DNA of 40,660 bases. It comes from Verrucomicrobiia bacterium (GTDB lineage Bacteria; Verrucomicrobiota; Verrucomicrobiia; Limisphaerales; JADLHS01). Shown piece after piece: positions 16,106 through 23,662 of this stretch. Where the stretch lies: assembly GCA_026125285.1 (NCBI GenBank), contig JAHCLO010000003.1, positions 1 to 40,660 on the forward strand, written 5' to 3'. The notes under the pieces are model-generated. The model was not told the DNA's origin. It was given only the letters and a program-made list of their open reading frames with translations, and made no database searches. Made by a program: the position numbers and the translations under genes. Every line of letters starts with the position of its first letter. The first letter of the stretch is position 1.

Positions 16106-16627
16106 ATGAAGCCCACGCGCATCCGCACGTCTGACGACGACCAGGCTCGATACACCGGTGCCTCGCCCATCCACCTCGTCCGCGCCGAACGCTTGCGTTC
16201 CCGGTTCTACCTGACCCAGTTTGATGATCGTGGCAGTTTGGAACTCATGCCGCACCGCATTGTGTTTAACGGAATGCAAGGTGTCGTGACGTGTCCCGGT
16301 GTGAATTCCGTTGAGCTGGCCCGGATGCCGTTCCCGTGGTTTGCCGGGTTCTTCCTGCTCCTCACGCTTGCGGGTGCATTGGTCTTGCTGCGAACTGGCC
16401 CGTCCGTGCATCCCATGACCTTGGGGCTGGCAGTGGCATTTGTTAGCGCGTGGACGTTGGTCGTACGCAGCCGCCTGCTCATTCAAATCGAATACACCGA
16501 CGAAGCGGGTCAACCCTGCTCCCTCTTTCTCATCAGCGACCCGCCTTTCGCCTCCAGCCGGAAGGCCACCCAAAGGCTTCATGCGGAGATCAAGGCAAAG
16601 GTGTTCCCGGGAGTCCAGCCGCCATAA
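16106..16627 (+). CDS. Two-TM membrane protein of unknown function
   Basis: A 173-residue protein with two transmembrane helices (about 77-95 'FPWFAGFFLLLTLAGALVL' and 104-120), a roughly 75-residue N-terminal domain ('FYLTQFDDRGSLELMPHRIVF') and a C-terminal domain ('LLIQIEYTDEAGQPCSLFLIS', 'TQRLHAEIKAKVF'). The beta-rich soluble parts recall bacterial PH-like domains on membrane proteins, but I cannot assign the family. The frame is open upstream of 16106, but that part overlaps the promoter-like motif, so the ATG at 16106 is preferred. Sitting between the kinase and the exported-protein operon with its own copy of the motif, it may be a component of the same pathway. Confidence 0.7.
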   Translation: MKPTRIRTSDDDQARYTGASPIHLVRAERLRSRFYLTQFDDRGSLELMPHRIVFNGMQGVVTCPGVNSVELARMPFPWFAGFFLLLTLAGALVLLRTGPSVHPMTLGLAVAFVSAWTLVVRSRLLIQIEYTDEAGQPCSLFLISDPPFASSRKATQRLHAEIKAKVFPGVQPP

Positions 16628-16658
16628 GACGCCTCCGTTTGCGACCGGCAAAGTTTGT

Positions 16659-16689
16659 TGATCCGTTTTGCTCCCGAATTTCGTATGTG
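16659..16689 (+). promoter_or_regulatory. Promoter-like motif copy 3, upstream of exported-protein operon
   Basis: TGATCC, 17-nt spacer, CGTATGTG; ATG 30 nt from CGTA. It precedes a run of closely spaced genes (16712-23572), so it probably drives them all. Confidence 0.75.
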
Positions 16690-16711
16690 CAGATGGAAGG
16701 ACAGCAAACGT

Positions 16712-17743
16712 ATGAAGACCAGACCCATTTCCAAGCAGCCGACCGCAAATCCGATACCGTCTCCTGGTTCAAAGCCCGCACCGCGTGCCGTGCTCGGAGG
16801 GGTTCTGCTCGTGTTCTACACGCACTGCTTGCTTTGCCCCGGCGCGTTGGCGCAGGCCTACACGTTGGACTGGCACACGATCGGCCCCGGCGGAACCAGC
16901 ACGGGCGGCGCCTATTCGTTGAGCGGAACCATTGAGCAACCGGGCGCCGGGCTGACCATTAACGGCGGGATGTATTCGCTCACAGGAGGTTTCTGGGGCG
17001 TGCCAGAACCGGGCCAGCCACCTTTCCAGGAACTGGTGAACAACGGCGGATTCGAAGATGTCAACGGCACCTTTGTTCCCAATGTCGATAATCTGATGGT
17101 GCTGCACGAGGGATCCATGACCATCCCGGGATGGACTATCGTGAAGGGACAGGTGCTTTGGGGGTCGAATAACAACCCGTTTGGCCCAAGCACGCCGGAG
17201 GGATCCATGTTCCTGGACCTGACAGGGTATCAGGATGCCGGCGCCACGGGAGGCGTGCAGCAGGACCTCGTCACCACACCCGGGTCGGGATACCGGCTCT
17301 CCCTGTCGGTTGGGGCCTACCAGGACCACCCCGCCTTCAGTGGTCCCATGGCAGTGACGGTCGTCGCCGGGACACTATCGAATCTGTTCACCTTCAACCC
17401 GACGGGGAATGGAAACCAATGGGGAATTCTTGAGGCGGAGTTTACCGCGACCGCGCCTACAACTCCTCTGAGGATTCTTGGAGCTCTATCTGCCGGCGGA
17501 GCCTATCTGGGATTGGATCGTGTTTCGGTTGTGCCTGTGGAGCCGCTTCCCCATTTGAGCATCGCTCCGGCGGGTCCTCGCGAAGTCAGGATCTCCTGGA
17601 GTCCCAACTCACCGGGATTCGTGCTTCAAGAAGCGTTCGACCTTTCCACCGCCGACTGGACCAATGCTCCCAGCGGCAGCGCCAATCCCATAACCGTGCC
17701 AGCCGCCGGACATACGCGGCTGTATCGCCTGTTCAAACCCTGA
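16712..17743 (+). CDS. Exported choice-of-anchor-like protein
   Basis: A 343-residue secreted protein. A long basic N-terminus leads into a hydrophobic stretch (about 28-48) ending 'GALAQ', a signal-peptidase-type end. Next comes the 'YTLDWHTIGPGGTSTGG-YSLSGTIEQPGAG...YSLTGGFWG' module seen in many verrucomicrobial exported proteins. Then there is a DUF642/choice-of-anchor-C-like domain ('ELVNNGGFEDVNGTF', 'IPGWTIVKGQVLW', 'GGVQQDLVTTPGSGYRLSLSVG'), a jelly-roll fold that often binds carbohydrate. The C-terminus ('ISWSPNSPGFVLQEAFDL', 'LYRLFKP') is the Ig/FN3-like end found on several exported proteins here. The start at 16712 lies 30 nt from the motif and removes an implausible N-terminal extension. 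First gene of the putative operon; 21 bp precede the next gene. Confidence 0.8.
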   Translation: MKTRPISKQPTANPIPSPGSKPAPRAVLGGVLLVFYTHCLLCPGALAQAYTLDWHTIGPGGTSTGGAYSLSGTIEQPGAGLTINGGMYSLTGGFWGVPEPGQPPFQELVNNGGFEDVNGTFVPNVDNLMVLHEGSMTIPGWTIVKGQVLWGSNNNPFGPSTPEGSMFLDLTGYQDAGATGGVQQDLVTTPGSGYRLSLSVGAYQDHPAFSGPMAVTVVAGTLSNLFTFNPTGNGNQWGILEAEFTATAPTTPLRILGALSAGGAYLGLDRVSVVPVEPLPHLSIAPAGPREVRISWSPNSPGFVLQEAFDLSTADWTNAPSGSANPITVPAAGHTRLYRLFKP

Positions 17744-17764
17744 AGCACAACACGAACCAAAACC

Positions 17765-19483
17765 ATGAAGACCATACGCCCCATCCGCGCTGTAACGTTC
17801 AGCTTCATCCTGGCCGCACTCCCGCACCTGCCCGTTTGTGGGCAGGGCACGGCGTTCACATATCACGGCAGGCTCAACAACAATGGCGCACCGGTGAACG
17901 GCGCCTACGATGTCCGACTCACCCTTTACGATGCCGAGGAGGATGGCGTGGCCGTGACCGGGCCGCTCAACTTCAGTCCCGTGGAGGTCGCGAATGGGCT
18001 GTTCACCGTCAGTCCGGATTTCGGCGCGGAGGTGTTTGATGGAGCCGCCCTGTGGTTGGAAATCGAAGTTCGCCCGGTGGGTCAAGGCGAGTTTGCCACA
18101 CTGGCGCCGAGACCGGAGATCACCTCTTCGCCGTATGCCATCCGGGCGCTATCAGCTGGAACCGTGGCGAACGGGGCTGTAGCGGCAGATCAACTGAACA
18201 CCGGCGGGGTACCTCCCGCGGCGGGCCAGATCCTCTCCTACGACGGCGGGAACCTTTCGTGGACTGATCCCGGCGTGGCGGCGGGCGGCATCTGGTCTGC
18301 GCTCAACAATAATGCCTGGTACTCCGCGGGGAACGTCGGAATTGGAACGTCCACTCCCGCGCATCGCTTGAGCCTGTCGGGCGGGCCGCATTGGACCGCC
18401 AACTTTTGGATCGGCGGCCTGTCCCTCGATTTCGCGACGGCCATTGGCTGGAAGGCCAACCCGGCGGGGCAGCGGTTCGGGATGGGGCATACCAGTGGTG
18501 GATTCTTCATGTTTCGCACCGCCAGTGACCCCGGCACGACCGGATCGCCCGCCGTTTACGACTTTGCGATCAACAACTCCGGCAACGTTGGAATCGGGAC
18601 GACCGCGCCAACCAGCAAGCTCGACATTGTCGGATCGCAGGACGCAGTGGGAATCACCGGCTACCAGCCGTTCATCACGTTCCGTGACACCAGTCCGCCT
18701 GGAATCGACGCGTTGTCCCGAATCCAGGGTGTGAATGGGACGATAAACCTCCAGACGTGGAACTACATCACTGGGGCTGACCCATTCGGGTTCATCAAAC
18801 TCAATAGCAATGGCAAGGTCGGCATCGGCTCTCACAACCCTGTTGGCAAACTGGAGATCGTCGGCCAGGACGCCCTCCGCATGATTGGCTACCAGCCATT
18901 CCTTTCGCTCTACGACAGCGACGCCGGTTACGCGGGTGTTCGAATCCAAGGCGTCGCGGGTGAGATGGTTCTCGAGGCACAGAACTTCATCGATGGCAGC
19001 AATCCAAATGCATACGCCAGGCTGAACAACTCCGGCAACCTGAGCGTGGCGAGCCTCACAATTCGCGGTGGCGCAGACCTCGCCGAGCCTTTTGAGTTCT
19101 CGACCGATGCCGTTGCCCCCGGATCCGTCGTGATCATTGACGATCAATACCCTGGCAAACTGAAACTCAGCTCGCGCGCCTACGACACACGCGTGGCGGG
19201 AATCGTGAGCGGTGCCAACGGCGTCAATCCGGGCATCAGCCTGCATCAGGAGGGGATGCTGGAAGGCGGACAGAACGTGGCACTCAGCGGACGTGTCTAT
19301 GTCCATGCCGACGCCAGCCCCGGGGCGATCAAGCCGGGAGATCTGCTGACCACGGCTGACACGCCAGGTCATGCCATGAAGGTCGTGGATCATGCGAGGG
19401 CCCAGGGTGCGATCCTCGGCAAGGCGATGACGGAGTTGAAGCAGGGCAGCGGGATGGTGCTGGTTCTGGTAACGCTGCAATAG
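17765..19483 (+). CDS. Exported tail-fibre-like protein with NVGIGT repeats
   Basis: A 572-residue protein with a signal peptide (about 1-26, 'FSFILAALPHLPVCGQG'). Residues 28-125 form an N-terminal domain ('FTYHGRLNNNGAPVNGAYDV', 'LTLYDAEEDG', 'PRPEITSSPYAIRA') common to bacterial exported fibre-like proteins. Three phage-tail-fibre-type repeats follow: NVGIGTSTPAHRL near 190, NVGIGTTAPTSKLDIVG near 276 and KVGIGSHNPVGKLEIVG near 350. The C-terminal 150 residues ('VIIDDQYPGKLKLSSRAYD', 'VALSGRVYVHADASPGAIKPGDLL') match the end found on such proteins. It is probably a trimeric surface fibre or adhesin. No other phage gene is nearby, so it is cellular rather than prophage. The next gene starts 7 bp after its stop. 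Confidence 0.8.
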   Translation: MKTIRPIRAVTFSFILAALPHLPVCGQGTAFTYHGRLNNNGAPVNGAYDVRLTLYDAEEDGVAVTGPLNFSPVEVANGLFTVSPDFGAEVFDGAALWLEIEVRPVGQGEFATLAPRPEITSSPYAIRALSAGTVANGAVAADQLNTGGVPPAAGQILSYDGGNLSWTDPGVAAGGIWSALNNNAWYSAGNVGIGTSTPAHRLSLSGGPHWTANFWIGGLSLDFATAIGWKANPAGQRFGMGHTSGGFFMFRTASDPGTTGSPAVYDFAINNSGNVGIGTTAPTSKLDIVGSQDAVGITGYQPFITFRDTSPPGIDALSRIQGVNGTINLQTWNYITGADPFGFIKLNSNGKVGIGSHNPVGKLEIVGQDALRMIGYQPFLSLYDSDAGYAGVRIQGVAGEMVLEAQNFIDGSNPNAYARLNNSGNLSVASLTIRGGADLAEPFEFSTDAVAPGSVVIIDDQYPGKLKLSSRAYDTRVAGIVSGANGVNPGISLHQEGMLEGGQNVALSGRVYVHADASPGAIKPGDLLTTADTPGHAMKVVDHARAQGAILGKAMTELKQGSGMVLVLVTLQ

Positions 19484-19490
19484 AACGTTT

Positions 19491-21464
19491 ATGAAGAGCG
19501 CGAATATTTTCCTCATCGGAGCGCTGCTGCTGGCAATCATTGGCGGTGTGGTTGTGACTGTTCACCGGCGCAACACCTCCCCGCCCGAGCAAACGACTGT
19601 CGGGGTGTCGAATGGCACCTCGCAGCTTGCCGGACTGTTCGCACAAGCCACTCGCCTGCCTGACATCACTGATCCGGCTCCAACGCCATTCAAACTTGGA
19701 ATTCATTCCAACGGGGCGCTTCGCTTCCTTTCTCCGCGACGAGGCTGGCGAATCCCCGCGAATGCGAGCCGCATCGCGGACGCTCCTGCGGAAGTCGCCC
19801 GCGAGTTCATGCTCGAACATCGGTCTGCTTTTGGTCTCGCCAGTTCACGCAACAATCTCGTGCTGTATGGAACCCGACCCAACGCCGCCTTCACCACCGT
19901 GCGACTTCAACAAACCTATGCAGGATTACCGGTTTTGGCGGCAGAGGCCGTGGTGCATGTCGGTATCGAGGGAGAGATCAGGACAGTGCTGGCAGACTTC
20001 GCCACGGATACCGCAAACGTCGATCGTATGGCCTTGCCGCTGACACCGACAATTTCCGCCACGGACGCACAAAGTCTCGCCGTCACGCTGGTGCAAACAC
20101 ACCTGAGGCGGGGTTCCCTGAAGCCGGGCGCCCCTCTGCTCATCGTGTACGCGCCCGATGTCCTCGGCCTTCCAGGAGTCCCAGCTATTGCTTGGGAGGT
20201 TCCCGTGGAATCGTGGAGTCAACCGTTTAGCGAACGGGGGCGTGCGATTGTGGACGCGTCCAGTGGGATCCTGCTCAACTATCTCGATGAAGTCCACTCC
20301 GCAACCAATCGACGGATTTACGACGATAACAACAGCGCCACGAACGAGCCGACGCTTGGCGGCACGGGCGACGATGCTGTCCGCGTCGAGGGCGGCATGG
20401 CCACGGGCATCGCAGAAGTGGATGATCTTTATGACTATATCGGGCAAACCGACGCACTCTATCTTGCTAACCATGGGCGCGACGGTTACGACGGCGTGGG
20501 GGGAATCATCTACGCCATCGCACGATCTGTTCCCGCAGGCCAGGCCGCGCCGTGGCCGAACGCAAGCGCTGGAGGGAATGTCATGAGCTTCGGAGCAGGA
20601 TACATCACTGATGACATTGTTGCTCATGAGTACACGCATTTGGTTACGGAGCAGACCTCGCGGCTCATTTATCAGAATGCCTCTGGAGCGATCAACGAGG
20701 CGTTGTCGGATATCTGGGGGGAGTTTCTGGACCAGAGCAACGGGAGCCAGACACCCAATGGCGACGATTCCGCAGGGGTGCGTTGGCAGGTGGGCGAGGA
20801 TCGCCCCGGCGGAGCGCTTCGTTCCATGAGCAATCCCCCATTGTTCAATGATCCAGATCGAAGAGGCAGCAGCAGGTATATCCCAGTGGCTGTTCTGCCG
20901 GACGGTGGAGTCGGTGGCAACGACAGTGGAGGCGTGCATTCCAATAGTGGAGTCGCGAACAAGCTCTGCTACCTTCTGGTTGATGGCGACACATTCAATG
21001 GCCAGACCATCACGGGCGAAGGTTTTCCGGCCGTTGCTGCGCTTTTCTACGAGGTGCAGGTGAATTTCCTTCTGCCTGCAGCTGACTGGCGAGACCTCTA
21101 TTTCTCCATAACGACCGCGGCCGCAGAGATCGGATGGAGCCAAGCGCGTCAGGCCAACTTGGGCCGAGCGTGCATTGCCGTCGAAATCTCAACAGACTCA
21201 CACGAATACTTTGTGGATCAATCGAGTCCTACGACAACAGGCGATCCGCCCCAGCCTGTTCTGGAGGTGGGTATCCCCAACGTCGTGGGCACACTCGGTC
21301 CCTTTCGTTCAATTCCTGCGGGGCTTGCGGTCGTGAACGACGGAGGTATCCTCAGTATCAACGCCGCCGCAGGCGACTACAGCATGGGCTTCGGCAGCGT
21401 TGTGACACTCAGCAAGCCGGTCACCTTGAACTCGTACAATGGCGAAACAAGAATCCTCCCTTGA
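19491..21464 (+). CDS. Thermolysin-like (M4) metalloprotease, exported
   Basis: A 657-residue protein. A hydrophobic N-terminus ('IFLIGALLLAIIGGVVVTV', about 6-24) is a signal peptide or anchor. An FTP/PepSY-type propeptide region (about 60-265: 'TVRLQQTYAGLPVLAAEAVV') leads to the catalytic domain. Zinc ligands are H379 and H383 in HEYTH (E380 catalytic) and E403 in 'GAINEALSD'; H483 in 'GGVHSNSGVANK' is the transition-state His. All M4 hallmarks are present, so it should be active after propeptide removal. The C-terminal 60 residues ('GTLGPFRSIPAGLAVV', 'TLSKPVTLNSYNGETRI') resemble the end of the next protein, suggesting a shared sorting or binding module. Likely operon with its neighbours (7 bp upstream, 39 bp downstream). 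Confidence 0.92.
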   Translation: MKSANIFLIGALLLAIIGGVVVTVHRRNTSPPEQTTVGVSNGTSQLAGLFAQATRLPDITDPAPTPFKLGIHSNGALRFLSPRRGWRIPANASRIADAPAEVAREFMLEHRSAFGLASSRNNLVLYGTRPNAAFTTVRLQQTYAGLPVLAAEAVVHVGIEGEIRTVLADFATDTANVDRMALPLTPTISATDAQSLAVTLVQTHLRRGSLKPGAPLLIVYAPDVLGLPGVPAIAWEVPVESWSQPFSERGRAIVDASSGILLNYLDEVHSATNRRIYDDNNSATNEPTLGGTGDDAVRVEGGMATGIAEVDDLYDYIGQTDALYLANHGRDGYDGVGGIIYAIARSVPAGQAAPWPNASAGGNVMSFGAGYITDDIVAHEYTHLVTEQTSRLIYQNASGAINEALSDIWGEFLDQSNGSQTPNGDDSAGVRWQVGEDRPGGALRSMSNPPLFNDPDRRGSSRYIPVAVLPDGGVGGNDSGGVHSNSGVANKLCYLLVDGDTFNGQTITGEGFPAVAALFYEVQVNFLLPAADWRDLYFSITTAAAEIGWSQARQANLGRACIAVEISTDSHEYFVDQSSPTTTGDPPQPVLEVGIPNVVGTLGPFRSIPAGLAVVNDGGILSINAAAGDYSMGFGSVVTLSKPVTLNSYNGETRILP

Positions 21465-21503
21465 CGAAGTGGCACGTGAAGAACCAGTCAAGGCAATCAT
21501 CGC

Positions 21504-22805
21504 ATGAGGCCAAGTGAACAACTTGCACCCGCCCGTCGCTTCGCAGCCGCAGTCCTCTGCCACTTGTGCGTCGTGAGTGTCCTCGCGCAGTACGATCCCT
21601 GCGGGCTGACTTGGCGCCGGGTGGAGGACATCGGATCAATTGATCCCCCTGGGCACATTCTCAATTATGCGGTGGCGCACGATTCCCGTCGCGGCCGGAC
21701 GGTGTTCTTCGGCGGGGTCAATCCGATCACGGAGGAGTATCAGCTTGATCACACATGGGAGTGGGACGGATTCATCTGGACCCGGCACGATCCCCCCAGC
21801 CATCCCGAAGGACGCCACTCGCCGGCGATGGCCTATGACAGTCGCAGGGGTGTCTGCGTCCTTTTTGGCGGCGGAACGAACACCTTTCAGAACGACATTC
21901 CGTTCAACGATACCTGGGAATGGGATGGAAAATCTTGGACAATGCGCCAGGCCAATGATCCCCTCGCACAAGACCGCCCGCCACCCTTGGATCATCCGGT
22001 CCTGAGCTACGATTCGCATCGAGGCCGAACTGTGCTTACTGCGTATTCTGCCCGGCAGAACGGCGAGATCGTCCCGCTCACAAGCACCTGGGAATGGGAC
22101 GGAACGAATTGGGTGAGATTTAACAAGGCGTTAGCAAGGCGGGCGAGTCCCATGGCCTACGATCCTCTGCGCCGTGTGACGGTGCTCTTCGGAGGGAACG
22201 GTGGCTGGGACGGCTTGTTGAACGATACTTGGACGTGGGACGGGACAAACTGGACGCAGGTCGCCACGGAGGGGCCACCCCGCCGGGACGATCATGCTAT
22301 GGCGTTTGACGAACGCCGCGGAGTCATCGTGATGTTCGGCGGCGTCGGCGAGGGAGCGAACGAATACCTTTCCGACACTTGGGAGTGGGATGGAACCTCC
22401 TGGACCCTGGTGCCAGCGGCCAACACCCTGGGCATTGTTCCCATCCGCTCGCACTCGATGTGGTACGAACCCGGACAGCAGCGCCTGATGATCTACGGCG
22501 GCACCTACTCCGCCTTCACGCCGGGCGGGATCATTTATCACGTCGTCCTCGACGACATGTTCGAGGCGCGGCCGCCCGGGCGCTGGATCGATTTCAACTT
22601 CGTCGGGCAGCCGGCTTGGCCTGAAAACGGGACTTTCCAATGGCCCTTCAATACCCTGGCCGAGGCAGTGGCGGCCGCCGATCCCGGCTGCACGCTGATC
22701 TTCAAACAGGGAGTGAGTGCGGAATCACTGACCCTCTCGAAGACTCTGACTTTGGAGGCTTATAACGGACCAGTCACCATCGGACAGCCCGCTCCGATTC
22801 CGTAG
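21504..22805 (+). CDS. Exported Kelch-repeat protein
   Basis: A 433-residue protein with a signal peptide (about 1-29, 'FAAAVLCHLCVVSVLAQ'). Five Kelch-like blades are marked by 'DHTWEWDGFIW', 'NDTWEWDGKSW', 'TSTWEWDGTNW', 'NDTWTWDGTNW' and 'SDTWEWDGTSW', each with a 'GRRGVxVLFGG'-type strand before it. Together they should form a beta-propeller for binding in the periplasm or outside. The C-terminal 70 residues ('WIDFNFVGQPAWPENGTFQW', 'LTLSKTLTLEAYNGPVTIG') match the tail of the preceding protease. The ATG at 21504 overlaps nothing and opens the signal peptide. Genes 16712-23572 are all in one direction with short gaps. Confidence 0.85.
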   Translation: MRPSEQLAPARRFAAAVLCHLCVVSVLAQYDPCGLTWRRVEDIGSIDPPGHILNYAVAHDSRRGRTVFFGGVNPITEEYQLDHTWEWDGFIWTRHDPPSHPEGRHSPAMAYDSRRGVCVLFGGGTNTFQNDIPFNDTWEWDGKSWTMRQANDPLAQDRPPPLDHPVLSYDSHRGRTVLTAYSARQNGEIVPLTSTWEWDGTNWVRFNKALARRASPMAYDPLRRVTVLFGGNGGWDGLLNDTWTWDGTNWTQVATEGPPRRDDHAMAFDERRGVIVMFGGVGEGANEYLSDTWEWDGTSWTLVPAANTLGIVPIRSHSMWYEPGQQRLMIYGGTYSAFTPGGIIYHVVLDDMFEARPPGRWIDFNFVGQPAWPENGTFQWPFNTLAEAVAAADPGCTLIFKQGVSAESLTLSKTLTLEAYNGPVTIGQPAPIP

Positions 22806-22831
22806 CCTCATCATGCCTTCTCTCGAAGAAG

Positions 22832-23572
22832 ATGCATGCGCTTGCGACAGCGGTTCGCGTGCGTGCGGACCGAGACGAGCGCGTCCATCGCGAGAGTGCG
22901 ATCAACGGGAATCAACTGGACAACAGCCTGAGGGATTCGGGCGCGGCCTACGTGTTCGTGCGAGATGGGAATGGCTGGAGTCAACAGGCCTATCTCAAGG
23001 CCTCCAACCCGGATGCGGGCGACTGTTTCGGTTCGGTGGCCATTTCCGGCAACACCATCGTGGTCGGCGCACCGTTCGAGGACAGCAACGCGGTCGGAGT
23101 AAACGGGGATCAGTTCAACAACTTGGGGACCGACTCCGGGGCGGCTTATGTCTTTGTCCGGGAGGGGACGAACTGGACCCATCAGGCTTACCTGAAACTC
23201 TCGAACACCGAGTCGGGAGAGGAGTTTGGGGGCTCGGTGGCGATGTCCGGCGACACCATCCTGGTGGGAGTCAGCGGCGACGATTCGTTCTATCCGGACA
23301 ATGGCGAATGGCGTTATGACCACGGCAGCGCCTACGTTTTCCGTGTTCCGTACGATCTCGACGCATTCGTCGAATCCATCAACAGGGCCGGGAACACCAT
23401 CGTCCTCGAATGCTCGGTCGAGCCGGGATCATGGTATGACGTGGAGCGATGCACACATTGGACAAACTGGACTGCCGTCCATACGACCAACGCGCCGCCA
23501 GGTGGAGTGTTTCACTGGGCGGATGTTAATCCGCCCGAGTCCAACGCTTTCTACCGGTTGAAACGGCACTGA
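22832..23572 (+). pseudogene. FG-GAP propeller protein, 5'-truncated
   Basis: A 246-residue frame with two and a half FG-GAP/integrin-alpha-like blades: 'SGAAYVFVRDGNGWSQQAYLK', then 'FGSVAISGNTIVVGAPFEDS' and 'FGGSVAMSGDTILVGVSGDDS'. It closes with the exported-protein end 'WTNWTAVHTTNAPPGG' and 'NAFYRLKRH'. Complete members have a signal peptide and about seven blades. Here there is no signal, and the first 20 residues (rich in Arg and Glu) look like out-of-frame or eroded sequence before the pattern resumes at 'SAINGNQLDNS'. It is probably the 3' remnant of a larger gene, shortened by recombination between blades. If translated it would stay in the cytoplasm. Confidence 0.65.
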
Positions 23573-23608
23573 AGGCCGGCGCAACGAGTCGCAAGGCCTT
23601 TCGTACGG

Positions 23609-23639
23609 TGATCCGCTTTGCCCCCGGATTTCGTATGTG
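23609..23639 (+). promoter_or_regulatory. Promoter-like motif copy 4, upstream of 13-repeat propeller
   Basis: TGATCC, 17-nt spacer, CGTATGTG; ATG 31 nt from CGTA. The best match to copies 2 and 3, including the CCCCGGATTT block in the spacer. Confidence 0.75.
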
Positions 23640-23662
23640 GAAGTAGAACGGCAATCAAACTT

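Noticed and set aside
18152..19540. A 462-codon minus-strand frame over the tail-fibre-like gene
   Set aside because: The plus frame has a signal peptide and NVGIGT repeats; the minus frame is a shadow.
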